From NCBI RefSeq assembly GCF_901709675.1, contig NC_051094.1:18328501-18392500 (forward strand): a stretch of 64,000 bases of DNA, in the 5' to 3' direction. The notes below the pieces were generated by a model. The model worked only from the letters and a program-made list of their open reading frames with translations, was not told the DNA's origin and did not search any database. The stretch comes from Syngnathus acus (lineage: Eukaryota > Chordata > Actinopteri > Syngnathiformes > Syngnathidae). The position numbers were made by a program, and so were the translations under genes. Shown here piece after piece: positions 11,032 to 21,102 of the stretch (position 1 is its first letter; every line of letters starts with the position of its first letter).

Positions 11032-11582
11032 AAGGGGGCGGGGTATGGTGCCTATGATCTTCATAATCATAAAATAATAATCCATAGTCTTTTTGTTGTT
11101 TGCGATCACTGTAAGTGGGCGGTGCGGATGTGCAGTAGTTTGTAGAGTTGGTACGAAGTAGACAGCTCTCACCAGTAGTCTGTTTTTTGTTTTTTTGTTT
11201 TTCCTGTGCAGTGTCACTTGCAGCGTCTCTGATTTTAGCTTCGCCTTAGTCCTTGGTGTGTGTACATTTGAACGAGGAAGTGTCTGTGTCACTGATTATC
11301 TTGCAAACGGACACCTGTGTGCACGTGAACTGGGAAGGGACGGTCGAGACGCCCTCGCAACCGAACATGAGCGCTGGCTTATGTACGGGTTCCCGTTCGA
11401 ATGAGTTTCATTTCTGTGGCTCGCTCTGGGGCGCGCAGGTCCTCGCAACAGTGCCAGCGGGCCACTTATTATTGATTTTATGACACAATGCTTCGGACCG
11501 GTCTAAATTTAGACGTGGGCCAAATCCGGCTCGTGTCTAAATTTAGACCAAACTGTTCCAAAAGTTTTTGCCAGCATGAGGA
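11032..11582. other. Unassigned sequence
   Basis: No domain was recognised. Short + strand open frames occur at 11195-11404 and 11253-11483. A pyrimidine-rich tract ending in cag (about 11184-11210) resembles a splice acceptor, but no coding exon could be confirmed behind it. Confidence 0.25.
11500..11549. repeat. Pair of 14-bp palindromes in a larger inverted repeat
   Basis: GTCTAAATTTAGAC, itself a perfect palindrome, occurs at 11501-11514 and 11535-11548. With one extra base on each outer side the two make a 15-bp inverted repeat. The core also resembles the subterminal GGTCTAAATTTAGAA of the hAT element ending at 59711, so this may be a hAT terminus remnant. Confidence 0.7.
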
Positions 11583-11797
11583 TCGTGCCAGGGAGATAGA
11601 CAAGCCGAACAGGATCAAGAACTGCTTCAGATGGGCATGGCTCGAGAGCAGCGTCATGGTACAACTCGGAACATATCCGTAAAGTAGATGTCCCGGTGTA
11701 GGTTTTGTGTATTTTCTGTCAAGATATGATCAGCTATGGAGGTCGCGACGCTAGGAACATTAAGGAGCACATCGAAACAAAAAAACACAAAGGTACT
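11583..11797 (+). pseudogene. Zinc-finger (BED/hAT-like) coding remnant
   Basis: One frame reads REIDKPNRIKNCFRWAWL then QLGTYP and a stop. One base further, another frame reads KVDVPV, a TAG, and VLCIFCQDMISYGGRDARNI with KEHIETKKHKG. C-x2-C followed by H-x5-H spacing (CIFC....HIETKKH) is the layout of the zinc fingers at the N-terminus of hAT-derived proteins in fish. The segment ends at AAAG|GTACTTTTTC, which could be a splice donor. A frameshift and an in-frame TAG make it a pseudogene. It could be a decayed transposase or a copy of a domesticated gene exon. Confidence 0.5.
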
Positions 11798-11925
11798 TTT
11801 TCACTTTTACAAGCATGTGGGTTGAGAAAGTAACATGATGTTACATGTAAGCTAATGTTACGCTATTGTCATGATATTTTCATGATATTGTCATATCGTT
11901 AAAGAACAAATCTTCAATGATATAT

Positions 11926-12430
11926 AGGACTGTCTCAGAAAATTAGAATATTGTGATAAAGTTCTTTATTTTCTGTAAAGCAATTAAAAAAAATAGTCAT
12001 ACATTCTGGATTCATTACAAAGTAACTGAAATATTATTATTATTTTAATATTGCTGATTATGGCTTACAGCGTAAGAAAACTCAAGTATTCTATCTCAAA
12101 ATATTAGAATATCATGAAAAAGTATATATATATTAGAATATTTCCTCAGACCAAGTACAAAAAAAAAAGATTTATAACAGCAAAACAAAATCAAACATTT
12201 GAAAATGTCCATTAATGCACTCAGTACTTGGTTGGGAATACTTTTGCACGGATTACTGCATCAATGCGGCGTGGCATGGAGGCTATCAGCCTGTGGCATT
12301 GCTGAGGTGTTATGGATGCCCAGGATGCTTCAATAGTGGCCTTTAGCTCATTTGCATTGTTGGGTCTGGTGTCTTTCAGCTTCTTCTTCACAATACCCCA
12401 CAAACTCTCTATGGGGTTCAGGTCAGGGGA
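11926..12430 (-). mobile_element. Tc1/mariner fragment
   Basis: It begins with the terminal segment GGACTGTCTCAGAAAATTAG and contains the C-terminus of a transposase on the minus strand (12221-12403): KKLKDTRPNNANELKATIEA, then RLIASMPRRIDAVIRAKVF and TKY. The catalytic region and the other TIR are missing; the copy ends at an AT-repeat near 12430. Confidence 0.75.
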
Positions 12431-12462
12431 ATATATATATAAATATATATATAAATGTATAA
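12428..12462. repeat. AT-rich low-complexity run
   Basis: (AT)n/(TATAA)n low-complexity sequence at the broken end of the mariner fragment. Confidence 0.8.
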
Positions 12463-12656
12463 ATGTTGCTTGTTGAATTACACTTTGCTGTAATTGTACA
12501 TAGTACTAAGTAAACTGATGGGTTTTTTTTAGCATCGGGAAAAATGCCTGGCTGCTCAGTGCCTGTTTCGCCACTTGTGTATGACACCTGTCAGCCTTCA
12601 GACTGAGTTGCTACCATTTCTGGCAAAATTCACCAATCGCTTGAGCAACCAAGGTA

Positions 12657-12659
12657 ACA

Positions 12660-12703
<44 letters not shown>

Positions 12704-12718
12704 CACGCACACACACAC
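12657..12718. repeat. Compound microsatellite (GCAC)n-(CA)n
   Basis: About eight GCAC units followed by CA repeats with one GCAC interruption. Confidence 0.95.
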
Positions 12719-12887
12719 TTTACAATCAAATATAATGTCACATATCAGTGCTCACTTCACTCAAATGCAGAGGAAATATCACACATTTACACACACTTAC
12801 ACATGCACAAACATATCACCAACAGAGGTGGGCATTTTACTAAAGTTTGCAAAGTTCAACATTTTTGGGCATGACGAGGATTTACAG
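12719..12887. other. Short unassigned stretch
   Basis: AC-rich sequence with scattered aca/cac triplets left of the hAT insertion. No coding or repeat structure was recognised. Confidence 0.3.
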
Positions 12888-13063
12888 CAGGGGTTACCAA
12901 CCTTTCTTAAACCGAGAGCTACTTCCTGGGTACTGATTAAGGCAAAGGGCTACCAGTTTGACTTCTGAAATAGCCAATTTGCTCAATTTGGCTTTCACTA
13001 CGTGTTATTGTTGTCATTTCCAGTTCACATGTGAGTGTGATTTTAACAAGAATAGCAAAAATA

Positions 13064-13932
13064 CAGTCAAACCTTGTTTTTTTACCACAATCCGTTCCAG
13101 AAGGCGGTTCGAGAAGCGAATCGGTCGAATTCCGAATCTATTTTTCCCATTACATATAATGGAAAAAAATTAATCAAGGCAAGAAAACCCCCGCCTTTTG
13201 TAAGCATTTTTTTCATTTGCGCATATTTGTCCGATCGCGCAACTGCAGCGCACCGCCGAACGCGCAACCGTAGCGCGTCGCCGACCGCGCAACTGCACCG
13301 CGCTGGTCGCATTATTGTGACCGAGCGGTCGCTAAAATTTAGAAAATATTTTTAAAGTCCTGATGTACTTTCCAAAATGTAAGTGGACCTCAGTGCGCAG
13401 GGAGCTTAATTTGGTACGATCGCGCAACCGCAGCGCACCGCCGAACGCGCTACAGTAGCGCGTCGCCGACCGCGCAACTGCACCGCGCTGGTCGCATTAT
13501 TGTGACAGAGCCGTCGCTAAAAGTTAGAAAATATTTTTAAAGTCCTGATGTACTTTCCAAAATTTAAGTGGACCTCAGTGCGCAGGGAGCTTAATTTGGT
13601 CCGATCGCGCAACCGCAGCGCGCCGGGCGCTCACTGTCGCATTGCTTTAAGAGCGTCTTTGTGTTTTAGGATGGCTTTACTGCTCCCCCACTTGCTTTCT
13701 TTGGAGGCATGATTAGGGGTTAATTCAATCCTCAAAGTAACGAAAATACAATAACAACGGAGTCAGTCGGCATCCGGGCCGCGCGGTCGGGTTTTCTCGG
13801 GTCCTCCCGGCTCATCTCGCGAGGTTCGCCCTCCGAATTTTGTTCGACAACTGAAGCAAAAAAATCTCGAATTTTTTGTTCGAATTCCTATTATTTCGAG
13901 AACCGGGACGTTCGAAAATCAAGGTTTGACCG
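13064..13932. mobile_element. Mariner-type (TA) MITE inside the hAT MITE
   Basis: The termini CAGTCAAACCTTG and, on the other side, CAAGGTTTGACCG form an inverted repeat flanked by TA (13062-13063, 13933-13934). The interior is filled by a GC-rich tandem repeat. No transposase was seen, so it is non-autonomous. Confidence 0.85.
13231..13628. repeat. Tandem repeat, period about 185 bp
   Basis: Units starting CGATCGCGCAAC(C/T)GCAGCGC begin near 13232, 13420 and 13603. Two complete units and a partial third are present, rich in gcgcaac and gcgcgtcgc blocks. A related unit occurs at about 59817-59945. Confidence 0.85.
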
Positions 13933-14060
13933 TAAAATAAATAGATGCAGCTCACTGACAAGTGCCGCTATTTGAGCTAATTTTAGAACAGTCCTGCGGG
14001 CGACTCATGCGGTCCTCACGGGCGACCTGGTGCCCGCGGGCACCGTGTTGGTGCCCCCTG

Positions 14061-14207
14061 ATTTACAGGATTAGGAATGAACATATCAGAGGGACAGCTC
14101 AGGTGGGATGGTTTGGAGACAAAGTCAGAGAGTCATATGTTATGACACAAATGACATGGTGTCTGTATAACAATTGCATTTATTGGCCCAATAACACAAA
14201 ACATATA
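14061..14207 (+). pseudogene. Possible non-LTR ORF2 C-terminal remnant
   Basis: The + strand reads RIRNEHIRGTAQVGWFGDKV and RES, a phrase typical of the C-terminal region of abundant vertebrate non-LTR ORF2 proteins, then loses frame. Too short to classify. Confidence 0.45.
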
Positions 14208-14263
14208 CAGTGGGACAAAAAAGTATTTAGTCAGCCACCAATTGTGCAAGTACTCCCACTTAC
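14208..14263 (+). mobile_element. Tc1-type terminal repeat fragment
   Basis: CAGTGGGACAAAAAAGTATT preceded by TA is the terminus of a common fish Tc1 family. Only 56 bp survive before RTE sequence begins. Confidence 0.6.
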
Positions 14264-15573
14264 AAGACTCCTTCAGCTTGACGGCATCCCTTACCGCCGG
14301 TGCCCACCAGCGGGTTTGGCGATTGCCGCCACGACAGGCACCAATGACCTTACGGCCACAGCTCCGGTCGGCCGCCTCAACAATGGAGGCGCGGAACATG
14401 GTCCACTCGGACTCAATGTCCCCCGCCTCCCCCGGGACGTGGGAAAAACTCTGCCGGAGGTGGGAGTTGAAGCTCTTCCTGACAGGGGATTCTGCCAGAC
14501 GTTCCCAGCAGACCCTCACAGAGCGTTTGGGTCTGCCAGGTCAGGCATCTTCCCCCACCATCGGAGTCAACCCACCACCAGGTGGTGATCAGTTGACAGC
14601 TCCGCCCCTCTCTTCGCCCGAGTGTCCAAAACATGCGGCCGCAAATCCGATGACATGACTACTGGTGCCAAGTGCACACATGGACACCCTTATGTTTGAA
14701 CATGGTGTTCATTATAGAAAATCCGTGTCGAGCACAGAAGTCCAATAATAGAACACGGCTCGGGTTCAGATCGGGTGGGCCGTTCCTCCCAATCACGTCC
14801 TTCCAGGTCTCACTGTCATTGCCCCAGTGAGCATTGAAGTCACCCAGTAGAACGATGGAGTCCCCAGAAGGAGCGCTCTCCAGCACTTCCTCCAGGGACC
14901 CCAAGAAGGATGGGGACTCTGAGCTGCCGTTTGGTGCATAGACACAAACAACAGTCAGGACCCGTCTCCCCACCCGAAGGCAGAGGGAGGCTACCCTCTC
15001 GTTCACCGGGGTGAACACCAATGTGTAGGCGCCCAGTTGGGGGTCAATAAGTATACCCACACCTGCTCGATGCCTCTCACCGTGGGCAACTTCAGAATGG
15101 AAGAGAGTCCAGCCCCTCTTGAGAGTGCTTGTACCAGAACCCAAACTGTGTGTGGAGGCAAGTCCGACTATGTTTAGTCGGAACTTTTCTGCCGCGCACA
15201 TCAGCTTGGGCTCCTTTCTAGCCAGAGAGGTGACATTCCATGTCCCAAGAGCCAGCTTCTGCAGCCGGGGATCGGACCGCCAAGGTCCCTGCCTTTGGCC
15301 GCCGCCCAGCTTACACTGCACCCAATCCCTTTGGCCCCTCCCACAGGTGGTGAGCCCATGGAAAGGGGGACCCACGTTTCCTTTTCGGGCTGTGCCCGGC
15401 CGGGCCCCGTGGGCGAAGGCCCGGCCACCAGACGCTCGCCTTCGAGCCCCGCCTCCAGGCCTGGCTCCAGAGGGGGGCCCCGGTGACCCGCGTCCGGGCG
15501 AGGGAAAACTAAATCCATTTATGTTTTTCTTCATAAGGGGCTTTTGTGAGCCGTGCTTTGTCTGGCCCCTCAC
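14264..15573 (-). pseudogene. RTE ORF2 endonuclease half
   Basis: The frame 14659-15573 (304 codons) gives a Gly/Arg-rich leader ([18 protein letters not shown]), then the endonuclease: [47 protein letters not shown]. About 40 bp present in copy 1 are deleted at about 14662, which removes the [11 protein letters not shown] motif; the frame then continues as [10 protein letters not shown]...-type sequence and the basic linker in 14133-14519. It cannot be functional without RT. It is useful for showing the element's uninterrupted N-terminus, since copies 1 and 3 are frameshifted there. Confidence 0.8.
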
Positions 15574-15860
15574 CTAGGACCCGTTTGCCATGGGTGACCC
15601 TACCAGGGGCATGAAGCCCCAGACAACATGGCTCCTAGGATCATACGGGCACGCAAACCCCTCCACCACGATAAGGTGACGACTCACGGAGGGGTCACTT
15701 GCCAAAAACAGAAACTGAAAGCTGGAATTCCTGTGGTGTGTTGTTGGGCCGTTGGCTTCCTCCTTCGACACAAACCCATAGGCTACGCCGTACTTGGAGA
15801 AAGGTCTCCTCTGCATCTCCCAACTACAATTAAGCGGCAAGCAGGATTGGATGACAACTT
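14264..15860 (-). mobile_element. RTE-clade LINE, antisense copy 2 (5' half only)
   Basis: It starts in sense at the 5' UTR (about 15860-15570, with the block gggtcctaggtg...cccctgg shared with 34262-34360) and ends after the EN and linker at 14264. RT and the 3' UTR are absent, so like copy 1 it lacks the 3' side. It abuts the 5' end of the + strand L2-A at 15862. Confidence 0.8.
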
Positions 15861-15861
15861 T

Positions 15862-18800
15862 TTTCTTGTCTTCCGGGTTAGAGCAACGCTGGCGTCTGGA
15901 TTGTTGACTGCCGCTTCTACCCCAAACCGTGTCCGCTATTTGTTTGTCCCCTGTCTGTTTTGTGTTTCCCGTTTTAAGTGTGCCCGTTTTTTATTTTATT
16001 TTTCTCGCCTTTTCACCTGCCCACCGCGTATCTCTGGAGCTCTGCTCGCACCTCTCTGTTCCCGCTTCCAATGACTATGAGCTACGCTAGCCAGCTAGCC
16101 AACCCACCACCGGACCCTCCTACCTCCCGGCTCTGAGCCTCTAGCTGCTTGCTCTTGGCTCGGCAAACGGCTTCAACCCAACTTTCTGGCCACTTGGCCG
16201 GCGTCCTCGGGGGGAGCACCCGCTCGCTGCGAGCTCGCCGGTTGTGGCTCGGCTGTGTGCCGCCATGACACACTGGGGCGTGCCGTTTGCACGGGTACAG
16301 TCGGGATTGACCAACACCACCACCCACTCCACCAACAACACGACTCGGTCCACTGCTGCCTCCATGCATTTCACTGCCTACCAACTTCTAGCTAACCAGC
16401 TACTAGCCATTTCTACCATTTTATCTGGATTATTCCCAGCTGCTGCCACGTCTCATCTCCTCCATGAATTATCACCTGCTACTCCGGGCTTCCATTCCAC
16501 CAACTTCTCGTCCATTTGTCTACACTGCTGCTGATCTTCATCATCTCAACAATAATCAACGTCTCCCTGCTGCTGCTGCCTCAGCTGCCAGCAAGGCTGG
16601 GATTCTCCGCCGTCGCCGCTACATCCACCGTAGCTCCGGACTATCTTTTAACCGACATTTCCCTGATGGCTCACCCATCCCCTCTTTCTGGACTACCTCT
16701 CGCCCCCCCGTCACCGTACTGTCAACCTCAACAATCTCCGCTCCCCCACCCCCGCTCCTTCATCCATCTCCCTCGCGCTGCTGAACTGTCGCTCCCTCTC
16801 CAACAAATCACTAGTTATTTTCGAACTACTATTGGACAATAATTTGGATTTGCTCCTTCTCTGTGAAACATGGCAACAGCCCCTGGACTATTTTACTCTC
16901 AACCAAGCCACTCCGTCCAACTACAGCTACATCGCCAAACCCCGCCTCTCTGGGCGAGGAGGTGGTATTGCTGTCCTCCATAAGCGGTCCCTACCCATCA
17001 CTGAATTGGACCTCAACCTCCCATCTATTTCATCCTTTGAATATCTCGCTTTTTCCCTCCCCAACTCTACTACTGCTGTTCTTATCTATCGCCCCCCAAA
17101 GTCACATCCGTCTTTTCTTTCTGAACTCTCTGAACTCCTCACCATCGTATCCTCAGTCTCCTATCGCCTCCTACTCATCGGTGACTTCAACATCCACATC
17201 GACCAGCCAACTGCTCCACTGACGTCTGACTTCATCTCCCTTCTGGACTGCTTTCATCTCATCCAGCACATCAACTTCCCCACCCACACCAAAGGCCACA
17301 CCCTGGATATAGTATGCTCCTCCTTTCCACTCACATCCAACCCCCGTCCTCTCACCTTTCCACTGTCAGATCATCTCTGCATCCTCTTCTCCGCCCCTCT
17401 ACCCTCGCCTCATAATTCCACAAAACGCACCATCTCCTACCGCAACATCAAGACTGTAAACCCAATCACGCTTTGCCAGCTCTTATCCTCTGCCCTTCCC
17501 TCCGACCCCACTTCTTCCTCCCCTGATGACCTTGCCACCATGCTCAACAACATCCTTTCTGACTCCCTTGATTCGCTAGCCCCCTGGAAAACTTCCTCTG
17601 TTACATTCACTAACTCTGCCCCTTGGTACACCCCGGAACTCCGCTCCATGAAACAAACTGGCCGTCAACTCGAACGCCTCTACAAAAGAACCCGCCTCAC
17701 CGTCCATGCCAAAACCTTCAAACAACACATCTCCTCCTATCGTGATGCTCTTCTTGCTGCCAAATCTGCTTACTTCTCATCTCTCATTAATAACACCAAC
17801 CGGAACCCCCGCATACTGTTCTCCACCGTCAACAAATTGCTCCAGCCACCGGCCACCAAGCCACCCTCCTCACCCGCCCTCTGTAACTCCTTCCTTGTCA
17901 ACTTTAACAACAAAATCGCCCAAATCAACAGTTCTCTGACCGACACCATCAATAACTCCTCCTCCCCCACCTCCCCTGCTCTCCTGCCCCCCCTTCCTGA
18001 CCTCCCGCCCTTCCCCTCTCTCACTGCCTTCTCCCTTGTCGACTCCTCTACCATCCTAGACATCATTACTGCATCCAAGACAACCACCTGCTCTCTCGAC
18101 CCTCTTCCAACGACCTTAACTAAGGCCTGCCTCCCTGTCCTCCTCCCTCACCTCACCACCCTTTTTAATCAGTCTCTATCCCTTGGCCACTTTCCCACTG
18201 TCTATAAATTTGCAGCCATCACCCCCATCCTCAAAAAGCCCACCTTGGACCCACTCAACCTCTCCAACTACCGTCCCATCTCCAACCTTTCATTCCTTTC
18301 CAAAACCCTTGAACGCATTGTCTCCGCCCAACTCCACACCCATCTCCAGTCCAACAACCTCTATGAACCCTTCCAGTCCGGATTCCGCCCACTTCACAGC
18401 ACCGAAACGGCTCTTGTTAAAGTCACCAACAATCTCCTCATTTCTGCAGACTCTGGTGCCCTCAACATCCTACTACTACTTGACCTTAGCGCAGCCTTTG
18501 ACACTGTGAACCATTCCATCCTCCTCCAAAGGCTGTGCCAACTAGGTGTTGAGGGCACTGCACTCGACTGGCTCACCTCCAATCTCACCAACAGAAACCA
18601 GTTCATCTCTCTCTCCGGTCACACATCCATCCTCTCCCCAGTTACACAAGGGGTCCCCCAAGGCTCAGTTCTTGGCCCCCTACTATTCATCTGTTACCTC
18701 TTTCCCCTTGGTACTGTCATCCGCAAACTCAATCTGGACTTCCACTGCTACGCTGATGACACCCAGATCTATATACGTACCACACCAACCCGTAACCCTT

Positions 18801-19735
18801 CCCTCACCCACTTTGAAACCTGCATCTCTACAATAAAAACATGGCTGACCCACAACTTTCTCAAACTCAACAGTGACAAAACAGAGCTCCTCCTCATAGG
18901 CACTAAATCCTCCCTTAATAAAACTGGATCCATCACACTCACCATTGACTCCTCAAACATCACTCCCCTCTGGCACGCAACCTTGGTGTTATTTTTGACC
19001 CCACACTGTCCTTCCACCCTCATGTTAGCTCAGTTGTCAAGACCTCCTACTTCCACCTCCGACGCATCGTCAAAATCCGGCACTGCCTCTCTCTCCCTGC
19101 CGCTGAATCCCTCATCCACGCCTTCATCTCATCCCGGCTTGACTACTGCAACTCCCTTCTCACTGGAATCACTGCTCACTCACTCCATAGACTTCAACTA
19201 GTCCAAAACTCTGCTGCCCGCCTCCTTACCCACACCCGGTCCCGTCTGTTCTCCACTCTCTTCACTGGCTCCCCATTAAGAAGCGTATCATCTTCAAGAT
19301 ACTCCTCCTCACCTTCAAAGCCCTTCACCACCTGGCTCCCACTTACCTATCCGACCTCCTTGTCCCCTACTGCCCCAACCGTCCCCTCCGATCCTCCAAT
19401 ACTTCACGTCTGACAGTCCCAAAATCTAAACTCAAATCCTTCGGTGACAGAGCCTTCTCCTGCACATCACCCCGACTCTGGAACTCTCTCCCTCAGTCTG
19501 TCTGTGACTCACCCACACTCCCCATATTTAAGTCCCGTCTAAAAACTTACCTCTTCTCTCAAGCTCATGACCTCCCCTACCCATAACTGGTTTCCTCTTC
19601 TTAATTTTATCCGATTGTTTCTTCCCCGTCCCCCTCCCCTCACGTATGTCTTTGCCTTGTTCCCTGTAAGCGTCTTTGGGTTTTTGAAAAGCGCTATACA
19701 AATTTAATGAATTATTATTATTAACTTTCTCCCAC
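15862..19735 (+). mobile_element. L2-clade LINE (family A), nearly full length, + strand
   Basis: Sense-strand partner of 7171-11031, in opposite orientation and 4.8 kb away. It starts at ttttcttgtcttccggg and ends AAGCGCTATACAAAT plus an (ATT)n tail at 19715-19735, the expected L2 terminus. The 5' kilobase encodes the same short leader frames as the minus copy, e.g. MARLCAAMTHWGVPF at 16244. Confidence 0.88.
16760..19570 (+). pseudogene. L2-A ORF2, endonuclease and most of RT intact
   Basis: One frame runs from the EN start (ISLALLNCRSLSNKS, about 16768) through LLLLCETW, GRGGGIAVLHKRS, LLLIGDFNIHID, FPLSDHLCILF, the linker, and RT with NLSNYRPISNLSFL, QSGFRPLHSTETAL, LLDLSAAFDTVNH, GVPQGSVLGPLLF and CYADDTQIYI (YADD at 18749-18760). 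At about 18970 four bases present in the minus copy are missing. The frame shifts and stops at 19201. Downstream in other frames the C-terminal L2 motifs continue, with another deletion of roughly 17 bp at about 19240. This defect pattern complements that of the minus-strand copy. Confidence 0.88.
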
Positions 19736-19739
19736 CTTG

Positions 19740-20346
19740 TGAAGTGAAGTGAAATTTATTTTTTAACATAAGTGTAATTTCATGTTATGCCAATAAGGCA
19801 CATAAATCAACATGTTCAAAAAAGGAGAAGGAAGAAGCTATTGCTTGTTTTTTCCTACCCCTTTTATACATCAACCTTCTCAACATGGTTGCTAATTAGT
19901 TTTTTTCGAAGTACAGAAACCTGATTTATTGGAGGAAGATAATTTTAGAAATGAAAAGCAGTTTATACAATAATATTCTAGAAAGAAAAATAAATAAATA
20001 AGATATGGACTATATAGCTGAAAGCAGACAGGCAGAAGATTTCAATTACTATAATTTTCTAGTGTAAAATTTTTAAAGTGTTCTTTGAATTGGGCAATGT
20101 GTTTACTTTCTTTGATCGTTACAGGTAACTTATTCCATAGCTTTACCCCCTTGACAGATATGCACATGCTTTTCAGGGTGGTGCGCACCTTAGGTTGTAA
20201 AAGATTCCCTCCCCTTCTAAGACTGTAAACACTTTCTCTTGAACCATTTTTGTATATTATTAGGGAGTCTTTTTTTTTTAGCTTTATAAATAATTTGTGC
20301 GGTCTTGAAATCTACATAATCCATAAATTTTAATGTTTGTAAATTA
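19740..20346 (-). pseudogene. C-terminal end of the antisense LINE ORF2
   Basis: Continues the frame interrupted at 21103: TLKFMDYVDFKTAQIIYKA, then a SRESVYSLRRGG-like stretch and VKLWNKLP before the 3' UTR. The sense text before the insertion (EHTNLFINLQ) and after it join in frame. Poly-T runs (near 20270) and small indels are present. Confidence 0.65.
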
Positions 20347-21092
20347 GTCATCGGCATCACAGTCTCGAAAGACCATAGATTTCTTGTGTCTGGAGGTTAG
20401 GTGCTCTTTGCACAGCGTCTGCTGTGGCTGGTGAGTCCTCTCCAGTGCGCAAGAAGCCTGGGCAAGTTTTATGGAAGCCTTGAGTTTCCCAGGCATCAGG
20501 GCTTCCCTCTCGGCCTTCCTGTTGTCATCCAAAGGAATGGTGAACCGATACATTTGGCATCAGGTTGGCTGCAGGAGTTGCCAGAACGATGCTTTTTTTA
20601 AAGCATGAGTCTGCCTAACGGAGGCCGAGCCGGGTTTCCTGTCGGGGTTTGCTCCCTTAGCCTTTTCGTTCCAGATGATACCCACAAGGCAGCGGGGGTG
20701 CTATTTCCCCCATAGCTGGGACAGTGGTTAGCGGGCGCCAGGACATCCACGCGCCGGTGGGCCTGTACGTCGCGCCTAGGGGCCCACTGTTGCTCCCCCG
20801 ATCGATCCCCTGTAATTTGGCCTGGAGCCGTGAGGCACCCAGTTACCATGTGTGGCCACGAGGAGGCATGCAGAAGTCTTGACGGTGGAGAGGCTATGTA
20901 CCGGCTGAGGAGACTTACGCACTCGGCTCCTCTTTTCGCCCCCGGAAACAGGGGGCTAGCCGGCGGCAGTAGCTGAAAGCAGAAGGTAGCAAGCAGGAAG
21001 AAGCATGCAACATGCACTAACTACGAGCACTACTACTCCAACACCACTGCACTTCGCATCACAACGCCCTGTGTGCAAGCACACACACACAC
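20347..21092 (+). mobile_element. Unclassified retroposon with 10-bp target duplication
   Basis: TTGTAAATTA at 20337-20346 is repeated at 21093-21102 and brackets 746 bp of GC-richer sequence that starts GTCATCGGCATCACAGTCTC and ends in an (AC)n tail (21080-21092). The duplication plus the simple-repeat 3' tail are marks of reverse-transcribed insertion on the + strand. No RT motif, A/B box or gene was recognised inside, so it is either a 5'-truncated LINE 3' UTR or a processed non-coding RNA/SINE-like sequence. Confidence 0.75.
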
Positions 21093-21102
21093 TTGTAAAT
21101 TA

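Larger units (their letters stand above)
12888..14060. mobile_element. hAT MITE with perfect 8-bp duplication, carrying a mariner-like insert
   Basis: The termini CAGGGGTTACCAAC (left) and CAGGGGGCACCAAC (right, reverse complement) are flanked by ATTTACAG at 12880-12887 and 14061-14068, an exact 8-bp target-site duplication as hAT elements make. Without the TA-flanked insert at 13064-13932 the MITE is about 300 bp and has no coding capacity. Confidence 0.92.

Noticed and set aside
12657-12718. CRISPR-like or telomere-like array
   Set aside because: It is a plain GCAC/CA microsatellite with no spacers.
20598-21017. 139-codon minus-strand ORF as a gene
   Set aside because: It lies antisense inside the retroposon 20347-21092 and shows no motif.
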